Below, one piece after another: positions 1 to 11,656 of a DNA stretch of 64,000 nucleotides. The position numbers and the translations under genes were made by a program. How positions within the stretch are numbered: the stretch's first letter is position 1; every line of letters begins with the position of its first letter. The notes below the pieces were generated by a model. That model did not search any database, was not told the origin of the DNA, and was given only the letters and a program-made list of their open reading frames with translations. Source of the DNA: Perognathus longimembris pacificus (taxonomy: Eukaryota; Chordata; Mammalia; Rodentia; Heteromyidae); assembly GCF_023159225.1 (NCBI RefSeq), contig NC_063188.1, positions 17,567,086 to 17,631,085 on the forward strand, given 5' to 3'.

Positions 1-285
1 TGAGGGGCATCTGGGTTGGTTCCATATTCTAGCTATGACAGATTGTGCTGCGATGAACACTGTTGTGCTGGTGGCTTTAGTGTGTCCTTGTTTGTGGTCT
101 TTTGGGTAGATGCCCAAAAGTGGGGCTGCTGGGTCATAGGGTAGCTCTATGTTTTTAGCCTTCTGAGGAATCTCCATACCACTTTCCAGAGTGGCTGAAC
201 CAGATTACATTCCCAGCAACAATGAAGTAGGGTTCCCTTTTGGCCACATCCCCTCCAACATTTGTTATTGTTAGTTTTCTTTTTC
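1..285 (-). mobile_element. LINE-1 ORF2 3' fragment (copy A)
   Basis: About 87-90% identical by eye to 1011-1290 of the next copy, and in the same orientation. On the minus strand it encodes the L1 ORF2 C-terminal region. It stops abruptly at 285, where the A-tail (T-run on +) of copy B begins, and continues beyond the left edge of the window. Confidence 0.85.
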
Positions 286-1765
286 TTTTTTAAAATTTTT
301 TAATTTTTTAATTTTTTTCAAATTTTTATTATCAAACTGATGTACTAAGAGGTTACAGTTTCATACGTTAGGCATTGGATACATTTCTTGTACTGTTTGT
401 TACCTTGTCCCTCATACCCCCCTCCCTCCTCCCCCTTTCCCTTCCCCCCCCTGAGGTGTTCAGTTCACTTACACCAAACAGTTTTGCAAGTATTGCTTTT
501 GTAGTTGTTTGTCTTTTTTTACCCTGTGTCTCTCAATTTTGGTATTCCCTTTCAATTTCCTACTTCTAATACCAGTATACACGGTTTCCAATATACTCAG
601 ATAAGATTACAGAGATAGTGTAGGTACAACCACTGGAAGGTGATACAAGAACATCATCAATAATAGAAGCTACAGATAAACATGGGACATTGAAAGTAGT
701 TACAACTGTGATATAACAATCGTTTCCATTACATGGAGTTCATTTCACTTAGCATCATCTTATGTGTTCATAAGGGTTATAGCTATTGGGCCTTGTGATG
801 CTCTGCTGTAACTTGCCTAAACCTGTACTAATTATTCCCAATAAGGGAGACCATAGAGTCCATGTTTCTTTGGGTCTGGCTCACTTCACTTAGTATAATT
901 TTTTCCAAGTCCTTCCATTTCCTTACAAATGGGGCAATGTCATTCTTTCTGATAGAGGCATAAAATTCCATTGTGTATATGTACCACATTTTCCTGATCC
1001 ATTCTTCTACTGAGGGGCATCTGGGTTGGTTCCAGATTCTAGCTATGACAAATTGTGCTGCGATGAACATTGTTGTGCTGGTGGCATTACTGTTATTTTG
1101 TTTGTGGTCTTTTGGATAGATACCCAAAAGTGGGGCTGCTGGGTCATAGGGGAGTTCTATATTTAGCCTTCTGAGGAATCTCCATACTGCTTGCCAGAGT
1201 GGCTGAACCAGTTTACATTCCCACCAACAATGAAGTAGAGTTCCCTCTTGGCCACATCCCCTCCAACAATTGTTATTGTTAGTTTTCTTGATATAAGACA
1301 TTCTTACTGGGGTGAGATGGAATCTCAATGTTGTTTTGATTTGCATTTCTCTTATGGCCAGTGATATAGAGCACTTTTTCATATGTCTTTTGGCCATTCT
1401 CATTTCCTCATCAGAGAAGTCTCTTTGTAAGTCTTTAGCCCACTTGTTGAGGGGGCTATTGGTTCTTTGCAGTTTTGTTTTGGAGGAATGTAATTTTTTT
1501 GTTCTGCATATATTTTAGATATGAGGCCTTTGTCCGTTGTATGGCCGGTAAAGATCTTTTCCCAATCTGTGGGCTTTCTGTTTATCTTGCGAGCTACGTC
1601 CTTTGCCCTGCAGAAGCTCTGCAGTTTGATGCAGTCCCATTTGTCCATCCTTTCTTTGATTTGTAGCATTTCTGGGTCTTTGTTAAGGAAGTTCCACCCT
1701 GTGCCAAGGAGCCCAAGTGTTTCTTTTTCCTCACTAATTTTAATTGACAAAGAATAATTGTGTAT
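286..1765 (-). mobile_element. LINE-1, 5'-truncated (copy B)
   Basis: Minus-strand L1. The A-tail lies at about 286-320, then a 3'UTR with a C-rich strip on + (about 415-450, the typical L1 G-rich polypurine tract on -). The ORF2 C-terminus runs from about 828 to 1783 in two frames, so at least one frameshift is present near 1400. Recognisable ORF2 text includes [20 protein letters not shown] and [20 protein letters not shown]. Only the C-terminal domain of ORF2p remains. It is dead. Confidence 0.93.
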
Positions 1766-1828
1766 TCTTAGAGGGTATAACATGATGCTTTAGTGTTTGC
1801 ATATATTGTTTAAAAAAATCAGCCAATG

Positions 1829-2056
1829 TTAGGCACTAGTGGCTCACACCTGTAATTCTAGTTACTCAGGCAGCTTCAAAGCCAGCTGGAGCAGAAAAGG
1901 TCCTAAGACTCCTATCTCCAATAAACTACTCAGAAAAAGCCATAAATGGCTCTGTGTGGCTCAAGTGATGAAGTGTTCACCTGAGCACAAAGAGGCTCAG
2001 GAACAGTGCCCAGGCTCTAAGTTCAAACCCCAATACTGGTTAAAAAAAAAAAAAAC
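1829..2056 (+). repeat. Composite SINE, B1-like head with Geo tail
   Basis: The head (ggctcacacctgtaat) is 7SL/B1-like. The tail (gtggctcaagtgatgaag ... gttcaaaccccaatactgg) is the Geo module, followed by an A-rich tail. Diverged copy. Confidence 0.8.
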
Positions 2057-2079
2057 ATAAAAAGAAACAACAACAAAAA

Positions 2080-4050
2080 AAAACCCAGCCAAGCTAATTA
2101 ACAAATCCTTACCTCACCAATTGATGATCAATTCTTTAGCCTAAAGCTAGTTTGTTGCTTTTTCACTGTTCTCTCTCCCCCCCTCTTTCTGTTCATATTT
2201 ATGTAGTTATCTTCACCCTATAACTTTATCTTGTCTTCTTCATCATGTTTATTAGGAAAAGGATTACACTTTCACTCAAATGAAAGCAAGTCAGCTCTAG
2301 GGTGGGAGTGACAATGATTTTTCCCTTAGCACAAGTTGTTTTTTTAATTAAAGTACAAGGACTTGGAACATTAAATCTCTCCCCAGGACAAATCTACAGA
2401 ACATTCACTATCTCAAGGTTGGGGAAGGTTCGCTGGATTACATTTGACCTCCAAACCATGGTTTACTAGCCTGGTTCTATAATTTCCTCGATTTTAAATT
2501 TCTAGCCTCTATTAATGGAAAAGAACAATTTTGTTGTAAGCTATGAAGTTTGTAATAATTTGCTACAGCAGCCCTGGGAAACTAATGCATGGGGTTTCGC
2601 TGTAATATGACTACTGTTCTTTTTCTCTGCTATACCTCACCCCAACATTTTGCCTTTATAAGATTAAATGTTTTAAGCAAAATATTTGATTCTTCGTGTC
2701 AATATTTGAAAGATAAAATAGTAAGAACCGTACAAGACTTCTTTCTATGGCCAGGAGTTGGAACTACATAGTGATTAGTGTCAAGTTCTGATCAATTCAA
2801 GGCTGCACAGTTGGATGTGGGATGGAGCAATGTTGAAGTCATTAGCTCTTTGACTTTGACCTCACTGTCTCAGAGATAGGACCCGATGGGTCCAATACTC
2901 TTTCTACAACAGTCTTCTTTGGCCCTGGCTCAGTGCCCACAAACCTGTTCATTTGGGAGTGGCTATCTTAGTTCAGTGGGCCTTGCGGGCTGAAGAAAAG
3001 AATTTGCATGCTTCCCAGGGGGACCAGAGTATTAATAGATCCTAGGGGAGAGGAAGGATGGAGGCTCCTGGGAGACGTCATAGAGGATGTGAAAAGGAAA
3101 TGTAACTGCCCTGAAAGACAAACAGGAGGAGCAGGGACCAGTGTGGTGCTGGGGAAGGCCAAAGGATCAGAAGGAATTAGGCAGGATGCAGGGGAGAAAG
3201 GATACTATGGTGGGGCTGATCTGGGGTCAGGGGCAGAGGAGTGATTCTTTACCTTCTTGAAGGATTTCTCTAAGGATCTAACCTGCTAGTGAACAGTTGC
3301 ATCTTCAAGGTCAATTGGAATAATAGTTGGTTATATGAATTCCAGTGCTATAACAATTTTGAGGAACATGGTTGTTGGATAAATGAGGTATATCTGTGGG
3401 AACCTCTAATTCTCCTTAGACACATAAAACAACTGGATAAGTACATCATTTGCAAAGAAATTGGAAGACACATTTCATGCAAGTGGATTAAACATTTTCT
3501 AGAGCACTTGGAACCTATTTGGAACTAAATGACCCTGTGCAGTGGAACATATTACATGTCAGGGATGTGACCAGGGGCAAAGTCCTTATTCTGGAAAATG
3601 CCCACATCTCTTAAATTTTTGCAAAAAAGGATGGCTTGTAATGACTTAGAGTGCTTGGGAAAAGGGCAAATGTGAGAGACAAGGTCTCACTTGGTAGCCA
3701 GAGTTAGTGCTCTGGTGATGAGGGTTAGCAAGCACTAAGACACCAAGACAAGGGGAAGAGCATCATACAACTGGTTGTGAAGAAAACTTGACAAAATCCA
3801 ACAACAAGGTTAATTCTTCCAGTCGCTAGAATACCTTGACTCACAAAGTTCCAGGCTAGGTACCATATACTTGACATCATGGTCTCTGATTAGAATGGTT
3901 TCATACCCCAAATGGGAAAGTTGATCTATGAATATGGCTTAAGCTTCCACAAGTCTAGGGCAAGCATTGTGCTGGCTGCTATGATAGAAACAGAGAAAAC
4001 TCAGTTGTGGTCAACAGAATCAGAAAGACAAATACTTAGTAGTGGGACAA
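2080..4050. other. Intergenic, nothing recognised
   Basis: AT-rich single-copy-looking sequence. No gene, RNA or clear repeat found. Confidence 0.6.
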
Positions 4051-4066
4051 TGAAAGTTCAGGTACA

Positions 4067-4572
4067 GGTTTAGGCTAGTCACAGCAGAGGATCACAAGAG
4101 CCCAATAGCTATACCCTTATGATCACATAAGATGATGCTAAGTGAAATGAACTCCATGTTATGAAAACGACTCTTATATCACTGTTGTAATTACTTTCAA
4201 CATGCCATGTGAAACCGTAGCTATTGTTGATGATCCTCTTGTATCCCCTTCCTGTGGTTGTACCTGCACTATCTCTGTATCTTATCTGAGTACATTAGAA
4301 ACCGTTTATACAGGTATTAGAACTGGGAAACTCAAAGGGAATACCAAAATCGAGAGACACAGGATAAAAACACAAACGACTACAAAAGCAATACTAGCAA
4401 AACTGTTTGGTGTAAACCAACTGAACAACTCATGGGGGGAAAGGGAAAGGGGGAGGTGGGAGGGGGGAATGAAGGAGGAGGTAACAAACAGTATAAGAAA
4501 TGTATCCAGTGCCTAAAGTATGAACCTGTAGCCATTCTGTATATCAGTTTGACAATAAAAATTTTAAAAAAA
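4067..4572 (+). mobile_element. LINE-1 3'UTR, severely truncated, with target duplication
   Basis: A short L1 that starts inside the 3'UTR and ends in an A-rich tail after aataaaaatttt. The G-rich polypurine tract at about 4434-4480 is the mirror of the C-rich strip at 415-450. A perfect 15-base target-site duplication (gaaagttcaggtaca) lies at 4052-4066 and 4573-4587. A young insertion. Confidence 0.93.
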
Positions 4573-5058
4573 GAAAGTTCAGGTACAACAATGCTACTGA
4601 GCCCCAGGCTATGCCAGAAAGGCATAATGGAACAGCAGGCAATTGGAGTAACTTTGACTATGATACCAGTCTTAGGTTTGCCGGCACCTTTCTGTATAAC
4701 TTTGCTTCATTACTTTTGGGGCCTCAGTTTCTCCTTCTGCATAGAGGGGCATGGGAGTGGCTCTTTTGGGTATGAAAGTTTTCTGGCTGCTGGCCAGGCT
4801 TATCCATATGTCTTCTCCCTCCCTTATTCACACTATTACAATCAAAGCAATGATTATACAATGAGGGGTGAGAGATCGTGGTTTTGAGTATTTCTCAACT
4901 ACTGGTGGAGACTCATATAAAAATGTATGCAATAAGTTGTGATCATTTTGCCCAAATAAAGATACTGGCTAGGTGTCAAACTTAGAATAATTGGATACAA
5001 TTCCTTCTTTCATTCATTGAGCACTCACTTAGGGTAGGAGCACTCCTAGTGAAAAGAC

Positions 5059-5120
5059 TTTCCTTCCTCCCTTCCTCCCTCCCTTCTTTCCTTCCTCTCC
5101 TTCTTTTTTCTTTTCTTTCT
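5059..5120. repeat. Pyrimidine-rich (TTCC/TTCTTT) low-complexity tract
   Basis: About 60 bases of C/T only. It is the decayed A-rich tail region (G/A on -) of the minus-strand SINE that follows. Confidence 0.9.
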
Positions 5121-5335
5121 TGGTGCCAGTACTGGGGCTCAAACTTAGGGCCTGAGCCACTGTCCTTAGGTTTTACACTCCAGGCTGTTACTCTACCACA
5201 TGAGCCACAGATCATGTCCAAATTTTTGGTGATTAGAGTTGAGTCTCATGAACCTTTCTGCCTGAGCTAGCTTTGAGCCCTGATTCTTAGCTCTCAGCTT
5301 CCTGAGTAGCTTAGAGGCATGAGCCACCCATACTC
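5121..5335 (-). repeat. Composite SINE, B1-like head with Geo tail
   Basis: Read on the minus strand: B1-like head ending near 5335 and a Geo tail starting at ggtgccagtactgggg. Confidence 0.82.
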
Positions 5336-5439
5336 AGGAAGACTTACTCTTATCTCATATTTAGAAGACCAACATACAAATACCTATAAGATCCACAAGA
5401 ATTAAATAATGCTCCCTTCACTATGAGAACTAAGCACTC

Positions 5440-5560
5440 TGCCAAGTACTTTATTCAACTGGCCTATTTTTTACTTGAGGAACCTGAGGCTGAGAAAGGG
5501 TTAATAATATGCCCAATGCAATCTATTTAGTAAGTGACTGAGCCACCTAGTTCCAGAAGA
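5440..5560 (-). repeat. MIR-like remnant
   Basis: The run acttgaggaacctgaggc followed by a gtaagtgactgag-type end is the antisense MIR core pattern. Diverged. Confidence 0.5.
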
Positions 5561-6267
5561 CATGTACTCACCATGCCTTCTTGCTTCCTGGTTGAAGATT
5601 GTACAAATTAAACGTTCAGATCCTAGTAGTGATATATGGGCCCAGAAAGTGAGACATTGTTTCTTGATGCCCAGTGAAGGGGAGCATGGGCCTTGAAGCT
5701 GGGCCAGTCTGGAAAAATTGTGTAATCTCTGTTAAAAATCATCTGCAAAATGGTGGTGAAAAGAATAGGACCTACCTTATATGGGTGTGGTAATTTGGTG
5801 AGTTTACTCATCTGAAACATTTAGGCCACCGCTGGACACACAGCACATGCACAAGAAATTGTAACTATCCTTGTCATTGTCATCATTATCATTATTGTCA
5901 TCATCACCTGTGAGGACAGGCAGAGAGGAATGGGATGTGACAGGACTGTGCTTTCTTTGAGGCTTCAGTGGCTGGGCCTGTAAGTTGCAAGTTGAGCTGG
6001 AGATTGCCAGACTCTCTTCCTCAATTGATTGTGGAACAAGGCGAGTTCTATATAGAAAAGTCATATCAAAGTGACTCAAGTGCTTCTTTCCTTGTTGCTG
6101 GTGTTGCCTTGGTGTAAAGGCCAGGCTGGAATGAGAATGAGAATCACACTTAGGAGGTATAACCCCAAACTACTATCGTATATTAATTCCCTGGATCAAA
6201 TGCACTCATCAAAATAGCTCCAATAGTCATTGATGCTTTGAGGGAATAAGATATGGAGCCTTTTGTT

Positions 6268-6497
6268 TTGGCTTTTGCTTGAACTCGGGGCCTGGGCATT
6301 ATCCCTAAGCCTCTTTATACTCAAAGCTAATGCTGTACTACTTCAGCCACAGTGCCATGCCTGGCTTTTTCTGAGTAATTTATTGGAGACCAGAGTCTCA
6401 CAGACTTTTCTGCTGGAACTGTTTTTGAACTGTGATCTTAAAATCTTAGCCTCCTGAGTAGCTAGCATTATTGATGTGAGCCACCAGTACTGGGCAG
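6268..6497 (-). repeat. Composite SINE, B1-like head with Geo tail
   Basis: Antisense copy. The B1-like end gtgagccaccagtactggg is at about 6477-6496. Confidence 0.82.
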
Positions 6498-6554
6498 CAG
6501 TTTGTTTGTTTGTTTAATATGGACAATTTTATTTTGTACATGAAAATACGTGTT

Positions 6555-6660
6555 AAAAAATGGAATGCTCCACAAATTTGTGTATCATCCTTGTGCAGGG
6601 GCCATGCTAATCTTCTCTGTGTTGTTCCAATTTTAGTATATGTGCTGTCAAAGCAAGTAC
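6555..6660 (-). pseudogene. U6 snRNA pseudogene
   Basis: The minus strand reads as a nearly full-length U6 snRNA: acagcacatatactaaaat, agagaagattagcatggccc, then a T-run at the 3' end. Changes include a damaged 5' end (gtacttgctttgaca instead of the GTGCTCGCTTCGGCA start) and several substitutions. No U6-type promoter (TATA plus PSE) is evident upstream. This is one of the common dispersed U6 copies rather than an active gene. Confidence 0.93.
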
Positions 6661-6670
6661 AGGGAACAGG

Positions 6671-6960
6671 TTTTTTTTTTTGCCAGTCATGGGTCTTGAA
6701 CTCAGGGCCTGAGCACTGTCCTTAGCTTCTTTTAGCTCAAGGTCAAGTGGTAGAGTGCTAGCCTTGAGCTAAAAGAAGCTAAGGACAGTGCTCAGGCCCT
6801 GAGTTCAAGCCCCATGACTGGCAAAAAAAAAACACTCTACCACTTGACCCACAACACCACTTCTGGCTTTTTCTGTTTGTGTGTTGCTGAGGAATTGAGC
6901 CCAGGGCTTCATGCACGCAAGGCAAGCACTCTACCACTAAGCCATATTCCCCACCCCCAG
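6671..6960 (-). repeat. IDL-Geo SINE carrying an inverted copy of its own 3' part
   Basis: The outer element is an antisense IDL-Geo: Geo tail from 6671, ID-like head ending near 6958 at aagccatattcccc. Between 6743 and 6832 it contains a reverse-complement copy of its own Geo tail. The arms 6671-6742 and 6762-6832 pair with only one substitution plus T/A-run length differences. After 6832 the antisense element resumes. Confidence 0.92.
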
Positions 6961-7144
6961 GAAGAACTTTTAATGGTTACTAAGAAAATAGATATAAATG
7001 GAGCAGGGAGAAGACAGCGCCTTTCCTTTCAGACCAGTTCCAGGAGACTCAAGGGTTGAACCTAAAAGTCAAGAGAGAACATACGAAAAGAAGACTAACA
7101 TTAGAGTAACTATAGTGTGTTTTGCATTATCTCATTTAATAATG

Positions 7145-7440
7145 TCTGTCATCATCTGTTCCTGCTGCTATAACAAGATAGCTAAGACTAATAATTTATA
7201 ATCAATAGAAAATTGTTTCTAAGATCATGGTACTAGCAGTTTGGTGTCTGGTGAAAGTCCCCAAGCCCTCTTCTCTACATCCAAAGTACTACCTTGACTG
7301 TTATACTTTTCTGGAGGGAATGAAAACTATGTCCTCACATGAAAGAAACCAGAAAGGCAAAAATAACACTAGGTTGCTTCCTTCAACCTCTTTTTATAAT
7401 AGCACCAATCTACTTGTAAAGGTAGAACTCTCATGATTTT
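7145..7440 (-). mobile_element. MaLR-type LTR remnant
   Basis: ctgctataacaagatagct ... taatttataatcaatagaaa is the antisense 3' end of a mammalian MaLR (MST/MLT-like) LTR. Old and non-coding. Confidence 0.65.
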
Positions 7441-7462
7441 TCACCTTCCAAAAAGCTCCTCT

Positions 7463-7694
7463 TAGCCAGGCACTGGTGGCTCATGCCTGTGATCCTAGCT
7501 ACCCAGGAGGCTGAGATTTGTGGATCATGATCCAAAGCCAGCCTGGGCTGGAGAGACCATGAAACTCTATTTCCAGTTAATCACCAAAAAAAGCCAAAAA
7601 GTGCAAAGGTGGCTCAAGTGTTAGACTGCTAGCTTTAAGCAAAAAGGTCAGGTATAGCTCCCAGGCCCTGAGTTCAAGCCCCCTGACTGGCATT
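7463..7694 (+). repeat. Composite SINE, B1-like head with Geo tail
   Basis: Well-preserved copy: ggcactggtggctcatgcct at the start and a Geo B-box-like gagttcaagccccctgactg at the end. Confidence 0.88.
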
Positions 7695-7734
7695 TAAAAA
7701 TCTTTTTTGGAGGGACATAGACATTGAAACTACA

Positions 7735-7860
7735 GCATATAAAGTTGGCACCATTATTATCCTTATTTAACAGAGTAAGGAACTAAGCCTGAGAAAGGCT
7801 AAGTAACTCATCCACATTATACCGCCAATAATGGGATTGTGGCAGGATTTAACATCTACT
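7735..7860 (-). repeat. MIR-like remnant
   Basis: ggcaccattattatcctta, gagaaaggctaagtaactc: the antisense MIR core pattern. Confidence 0.5.
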
Positions 7861-7864
7861 ATGT

Positions 7865-10600
7865 AAATCTGCCTCTTTTTAATATACTGCACAGTTCACA
7901 TAAATCCACAGTGTAGAGACATGGATGAGTCAGTTGAGCAGCAGTAACTGGTGGTAATGATATAGGACACTATGAAGAACTGAATAGTTTATGTATGAAG
8001 TCCATGAGGGGAACAAGTCCCATAGCCCAGTTATATCATGTCTGTTTTCCACAATTCACTGAGGCCTACTCTTATCCCAGAATTGTCCCTCACTGTGACT
8101 GGAAACTGAGTTTTACCTCTGATGGCAGATCTGATCCTCAAGGGTGACAGTGTGTTTCACAGTGACTTGCTGCATCAGGGCAGGAGACACATGCTCCTAG
8201 AAACACATGTGCAAACACACCTTCTGCACATATTAAGTCTTCTTGAACAAAAGCCAGCACAGAGTTCTGCTCATAGGTATTTATTGGACAAGCAGAGTGC
8301 CAACTAGGCACTATCATTATGGTGACTTTAAAATCTGGCTGGCAGAGACACGTAGGAAAACTGGACATTCCAGGGAATCTACAAAGGAATCACAGTGTGC
8401 GATCACAATTGCATTGGCACACGATGATGGTCAGCCCTCTCTGCAGAATGTGGTCCAGAGAACATGGCCCACCCATTAAAAATGCTTTCTATGTTCCTCA
8501 GTAGTGCTAATGAAAACTGTGGCCATAGCTGTCATGAAGAGGACCTTTGTCCTCACAGTGGGCAAGGAGCAGCCTGAGAAAGAAGGAAGATCTTGGAGTT
8601 ATGACTAGAAAAATGAATGGAGGTTGGTTAAGTGAAGAGAAGGATTCTATTTATAAATGTTTCTCCTAAATGTTCAGCTCTTTCTATCTTAACCTTAATG
8701 AATGCCTTCATTTTGTTACTGGATTGCACTCACTACTCCTTTCCTTTGTTTTTCTTTTTTTCTCACCTTGCTTTTACGGTTGAGGATTAGACTAGATAGG
8801 AAAAGACTTATGGAGCAGGCAGAATGAATGAGCCATCAAATGCTACCAATTCATGATCAACATTTCTGTTCTTTGCTGTCCAATAGACTAGATGGACAAG
8901 TGAACAACCACAATGTAGCTGTGTGACAAAGGAATTGAATTTTAAACTTCATTTAGCTTCTGTATTGGGAAATACTGCTCTAACCATTGAACAACAGCCT
9001 CGTAGCAGAGGTGTGATCAAAGACTTCTATTAACCTAGATTTGGGAGCCATTTATTCAGGCTTGCACGGGTACGAGCCATGTGTTTTTATAAAAATGACC
9101 TTCCAAAGCCTTCATGATCTGCACTGTACCTTCAGGTGCATTGCTTCATTTGATGCCATGACATACTGAAGTGGATAGTGCAGACATTATTGTGTATGTA
9201 AGAAATAATGAATTTAAGTGACAGCAACAAGGCCCTACATTAAGTAAAGGTGAAATCAAGAAGCTGTTACATCGGGAACATGTTTCCATGGGCATAACAG
9301 AAGAATGACCTTGTGCTACTGTGTCCACTTGCTTACAGCCTGGGTTGTTTGGTTAAAGAAAGATGCTTTGCTTTGTGCTCTGGGGCGGGGGGGGGGGGTG
9401 GTGGCTGGAGGATTCCTTGGCTAATGGGATCATAGAACAAGAATCCTACTGTATTCCCTTCCAAATCCCTTGATTTAGGTAATAGGAATGTATTTGAATA
9501 GTTTGCTCATATATTCAGAATTATATATTGAGCACCAATTCTGCCCCCAAACACTGTTCTGGGTTTAGAGAGAGAAACAAGAGCAAAACAAAGATCCTTC
9601 TTTTGTGGTGGTAACAAATCCTGGTGGCAGGAAAATGATACTAAATAGTAGATGTGCTGCATTTTTGTAATACATTAAAATATTTCATTGTAATATTTCA
9701 TGTCTTTCGTGGCTCACATAAGCACTGTCCATTGTGCCTTTGTGTGAATCTGGTCTTAAACTTTAAACAAAGCTGCCTGGCTTACTGCAAGGTGGGAACA
9801 CCTTTGACTTAACATGTGTTGAGAGAGTGCCACCTATGTGTAGAGAGTGATACTGGGGACTTGGGAGAAATACAGAAGAGTGAAAACATAGGATCCTATC
9901 CTGGGGGCTCCCAATCTGATGCAATAGGCATTCTTTGTCTTTGGAAGCTCTTAGGCTGTAGAAGAGGCAAGAAGTTTAGTCTAGAAGGGGAGAAGATTTC
10001 AAGAGCCGCTTATGAAGAGGAATCCCAGGTATATGTAAATACAAATGCAGTCTCCAGTGCTTGGACCTGGATAAACCAACCCTTTCTTGTGAGGATGGGG
10101 AAGTGGGTAGAGGACAGTTCCGAAGAGAACAGCACATGGGAGCTGTTGTATATCCTACCTGTGGGAAGGACCCAAGGGGCAGCCTCTCCTGGATGACTGT
10201 TACCTTGGGAAGTCGTCTGTTGGCCTGGCATGTGAGGGTCTCTTGTAAGAATGAAGTTCATAGGTAGGGATGTTAGTGGAGGTTAGCTGCAGTCCAGGTA
10301 GGGGATGTGTCCGGGGACACAGTAGGAGACATAAGGGTGTGTGAACGATGAATCAAGCTTTAGGCACAAACCTAGGGTAATCATCTCCCATTGCAATTCA
10401 GTTGGAGATGAAGTGGAAATAATTGAACCAACGTGGGATGCTCTTGACCCAACTCCTGGGGATGCAGAGTGACCGGGAAGACCAGAGAGTCAGAGGTGGG
10501 GGGAGGGGGGAATGAATGGGGTTAGTCTGGAAGAGGTCCTTCTCCAAATACGCAGGTTTTGCGGCAGCTCTGAAGGAAGCCAGGTGAGAAAGGGTTAAGC
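7865..10600. other. Intergenic, upstream flank of APLN
   Basis: Single-copy-looking sequence with a G-run at about 9385-9400. Open frames here are short, unrelated to anything I know and not supported. No repeat younger than MIR age is seen. Confidence 0.6.
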
Positions 10601-10708
10601 GCGCCCCTCCATAACTTCCTGTGTTTGAAATCCTTCAGGTCTCCACTAACCCCCTGGCCCTCAGCCAAGCGGGCATTGTCTTAAGGAGCGGGTTGTGGAT
10701 TGTCCAAG

Positions 10709-11294
10709 CCAATGTGCAGCTTTTGTTGTGGGGCCACCTCGGGGATCCCTCTCCTGCCCGTGCGGAGGCTGTAGAGTGCGTGAGGGAACGGAGGGGGGCG
10801 GTGCGGGGGGGGCGGTGCAGGGGAGGCTCACTCCCTCCTCTCCCTCTTCCTGCCTCCCCCCTCCCCCCTAGCCCTCCCGATGACCACATGACCAAGTGGG
10901 CTCTCAGCCAAGCCACAAACTACAAAATGCAGCCCCAGGAGTGAGCGGGAGCCTTCTCGCTGGCAGCTGGACCCCGGGCAGTTGGAGTCCCAGCGGAGCA
11001 AAGCCAGCCGCTTGGCACAAGCTTGTCGTCCCCTCCCCTTCCCCGGATCCGCCGCGGCCGAGCGAGGCTGCCGGAGAGCCGAGGCAGCGAGCGTGCGGGC
11101 ACAGCGGCTGCGAGCTCGCGGCGTGGCAGGGGTGCACACCACGCACGCACGCACGCACCCCCACCCCCCACGACCCCAGCGCCAGCCCCTGTGTCCTGCA
11201 CGCCCCAGCCGTCCGCTCGGGGCTCTCGCCTTTTCGTTGCCTGTGACTTCGCTGTCTTCACTCTCCCGCGCGCCCAGCAGTTGGAACTTGCAGC
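10709..11294 (+). promoter_or_regulatory. APLN: APLN promoter and 5'UTR, CpG-rich
   Basis: The stretch is very GC- and CpG-rich compared with the flanks. It holds a CCAAT pentamer at 10709-10713, G-rich Sp1-type boxes at about 10796-10826, a pyrimidine-rich strip (about 10831-10870), and a CACATG E-box at 10885-10890 in the context gaccacatgacc. USF proteins are reported regulators of the human APLN promoter through an E-box; that this is the same site is inference. A short ACGC repeat lies at about 11137-11158 in the 5'UTR. No convincing TATA box is seen. The CpG-rich area continues to about 11560 in intron 1. Confidence 0.75.
10927..10944 (+). promoter_or_regulatory. Possible upstream ORF in APLN leader
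   Basis: A five-codon ORF (MQPQE, then TGA). It is the only ATG between the promoter motifs and the apelin start. It matters only if transcription starts upstream of 10927, which the sequence alone does not show. Confidence 0.4.
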
Positions 11295-11361
11295 ATGAAT
11301 CTGCGGCTCTGCGTGCAGGCAGTGCTGCTGCTTTGGCTCTGCGTGACTGCGGTGTGTGGAG
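11295..11361 (+). CDS. APLN: Preproapelin, coding exon 1 (signal peptide)
   Basis: Encodes residues 1-22 plus the first base of codon 23. The peptide starts MNLRLCVQ, has a leucine-rich hydrophobic core and ends TAVCG. This is the secretory signal peptide of apelin, the ligand of the class A GPCR APLNR (APJ), which acts in vascular tone, cardiac contractility and fluid balance. The ATG has an A at -3 and is the first ATG after the short upstream ORF at 10927. The exon ends in a consensus donor (G|GTGAGT at 11361/11362). The phase fits exon 2 exactly: 67 + 167 = 234 nt, giving 77 codons and a stop. Compared with my recollection of human preproapelin there are only a few conservative changes in the hydrophobic part. 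Confidence 0.97.
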
Positions 11362-11656
11362 GTGAGTGTGTGCACGCTGTCCCGCCGGCGCTTCTCCCCG
11401 CGCTCGCTCCCCTCCCCTCCGCCCCGCTCTCCCGGCCTCCCGCGGAGCCAGGCTCCAGCGGGGGCCGAAGCCGCCACGCGCCAACCCGCGCTGGGCGGCC
11501 GGCCGATTGACAGAGCTCCTAGGGAGCTGCTTCCGCCAGCGGGAGGGGGCGGGAAATGGGGGTCGGCATGTCTGTGGGCATCATCCGTGAGCGCCTTGTC
11601 CCTCTTGACCGCCCTTCACTGTCCAAGGAGCACCCTATGTCTTGCACACTCCACCC

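Noticed and set aside
828..1783. Reverse-transcriptase-like protein as a host gene
   Set aside because: It is the C-terminal end of L1 ORF2, frameshifted and truncated.
6555..6660. Functional U6 snRNA gene
   Set aside because: The 5' end and several internal bases are altered and no upstream PSE/TATA arrangement is visible.
9816..10267. Possible upstream exon (open frames near 9.8-10.3 kb)
   Set aside because: The two strands overlap with similar length, there is no recognisable domain, and no convincing donor pairs with the known APLN exon.
10828..11484. Long open frames on both strands around the APLN first exon
   Set aside because: They are a by-product of high GC content with few stop codons. 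They lack family features, splice support and a sensible composition (runs of R, G, A and P).
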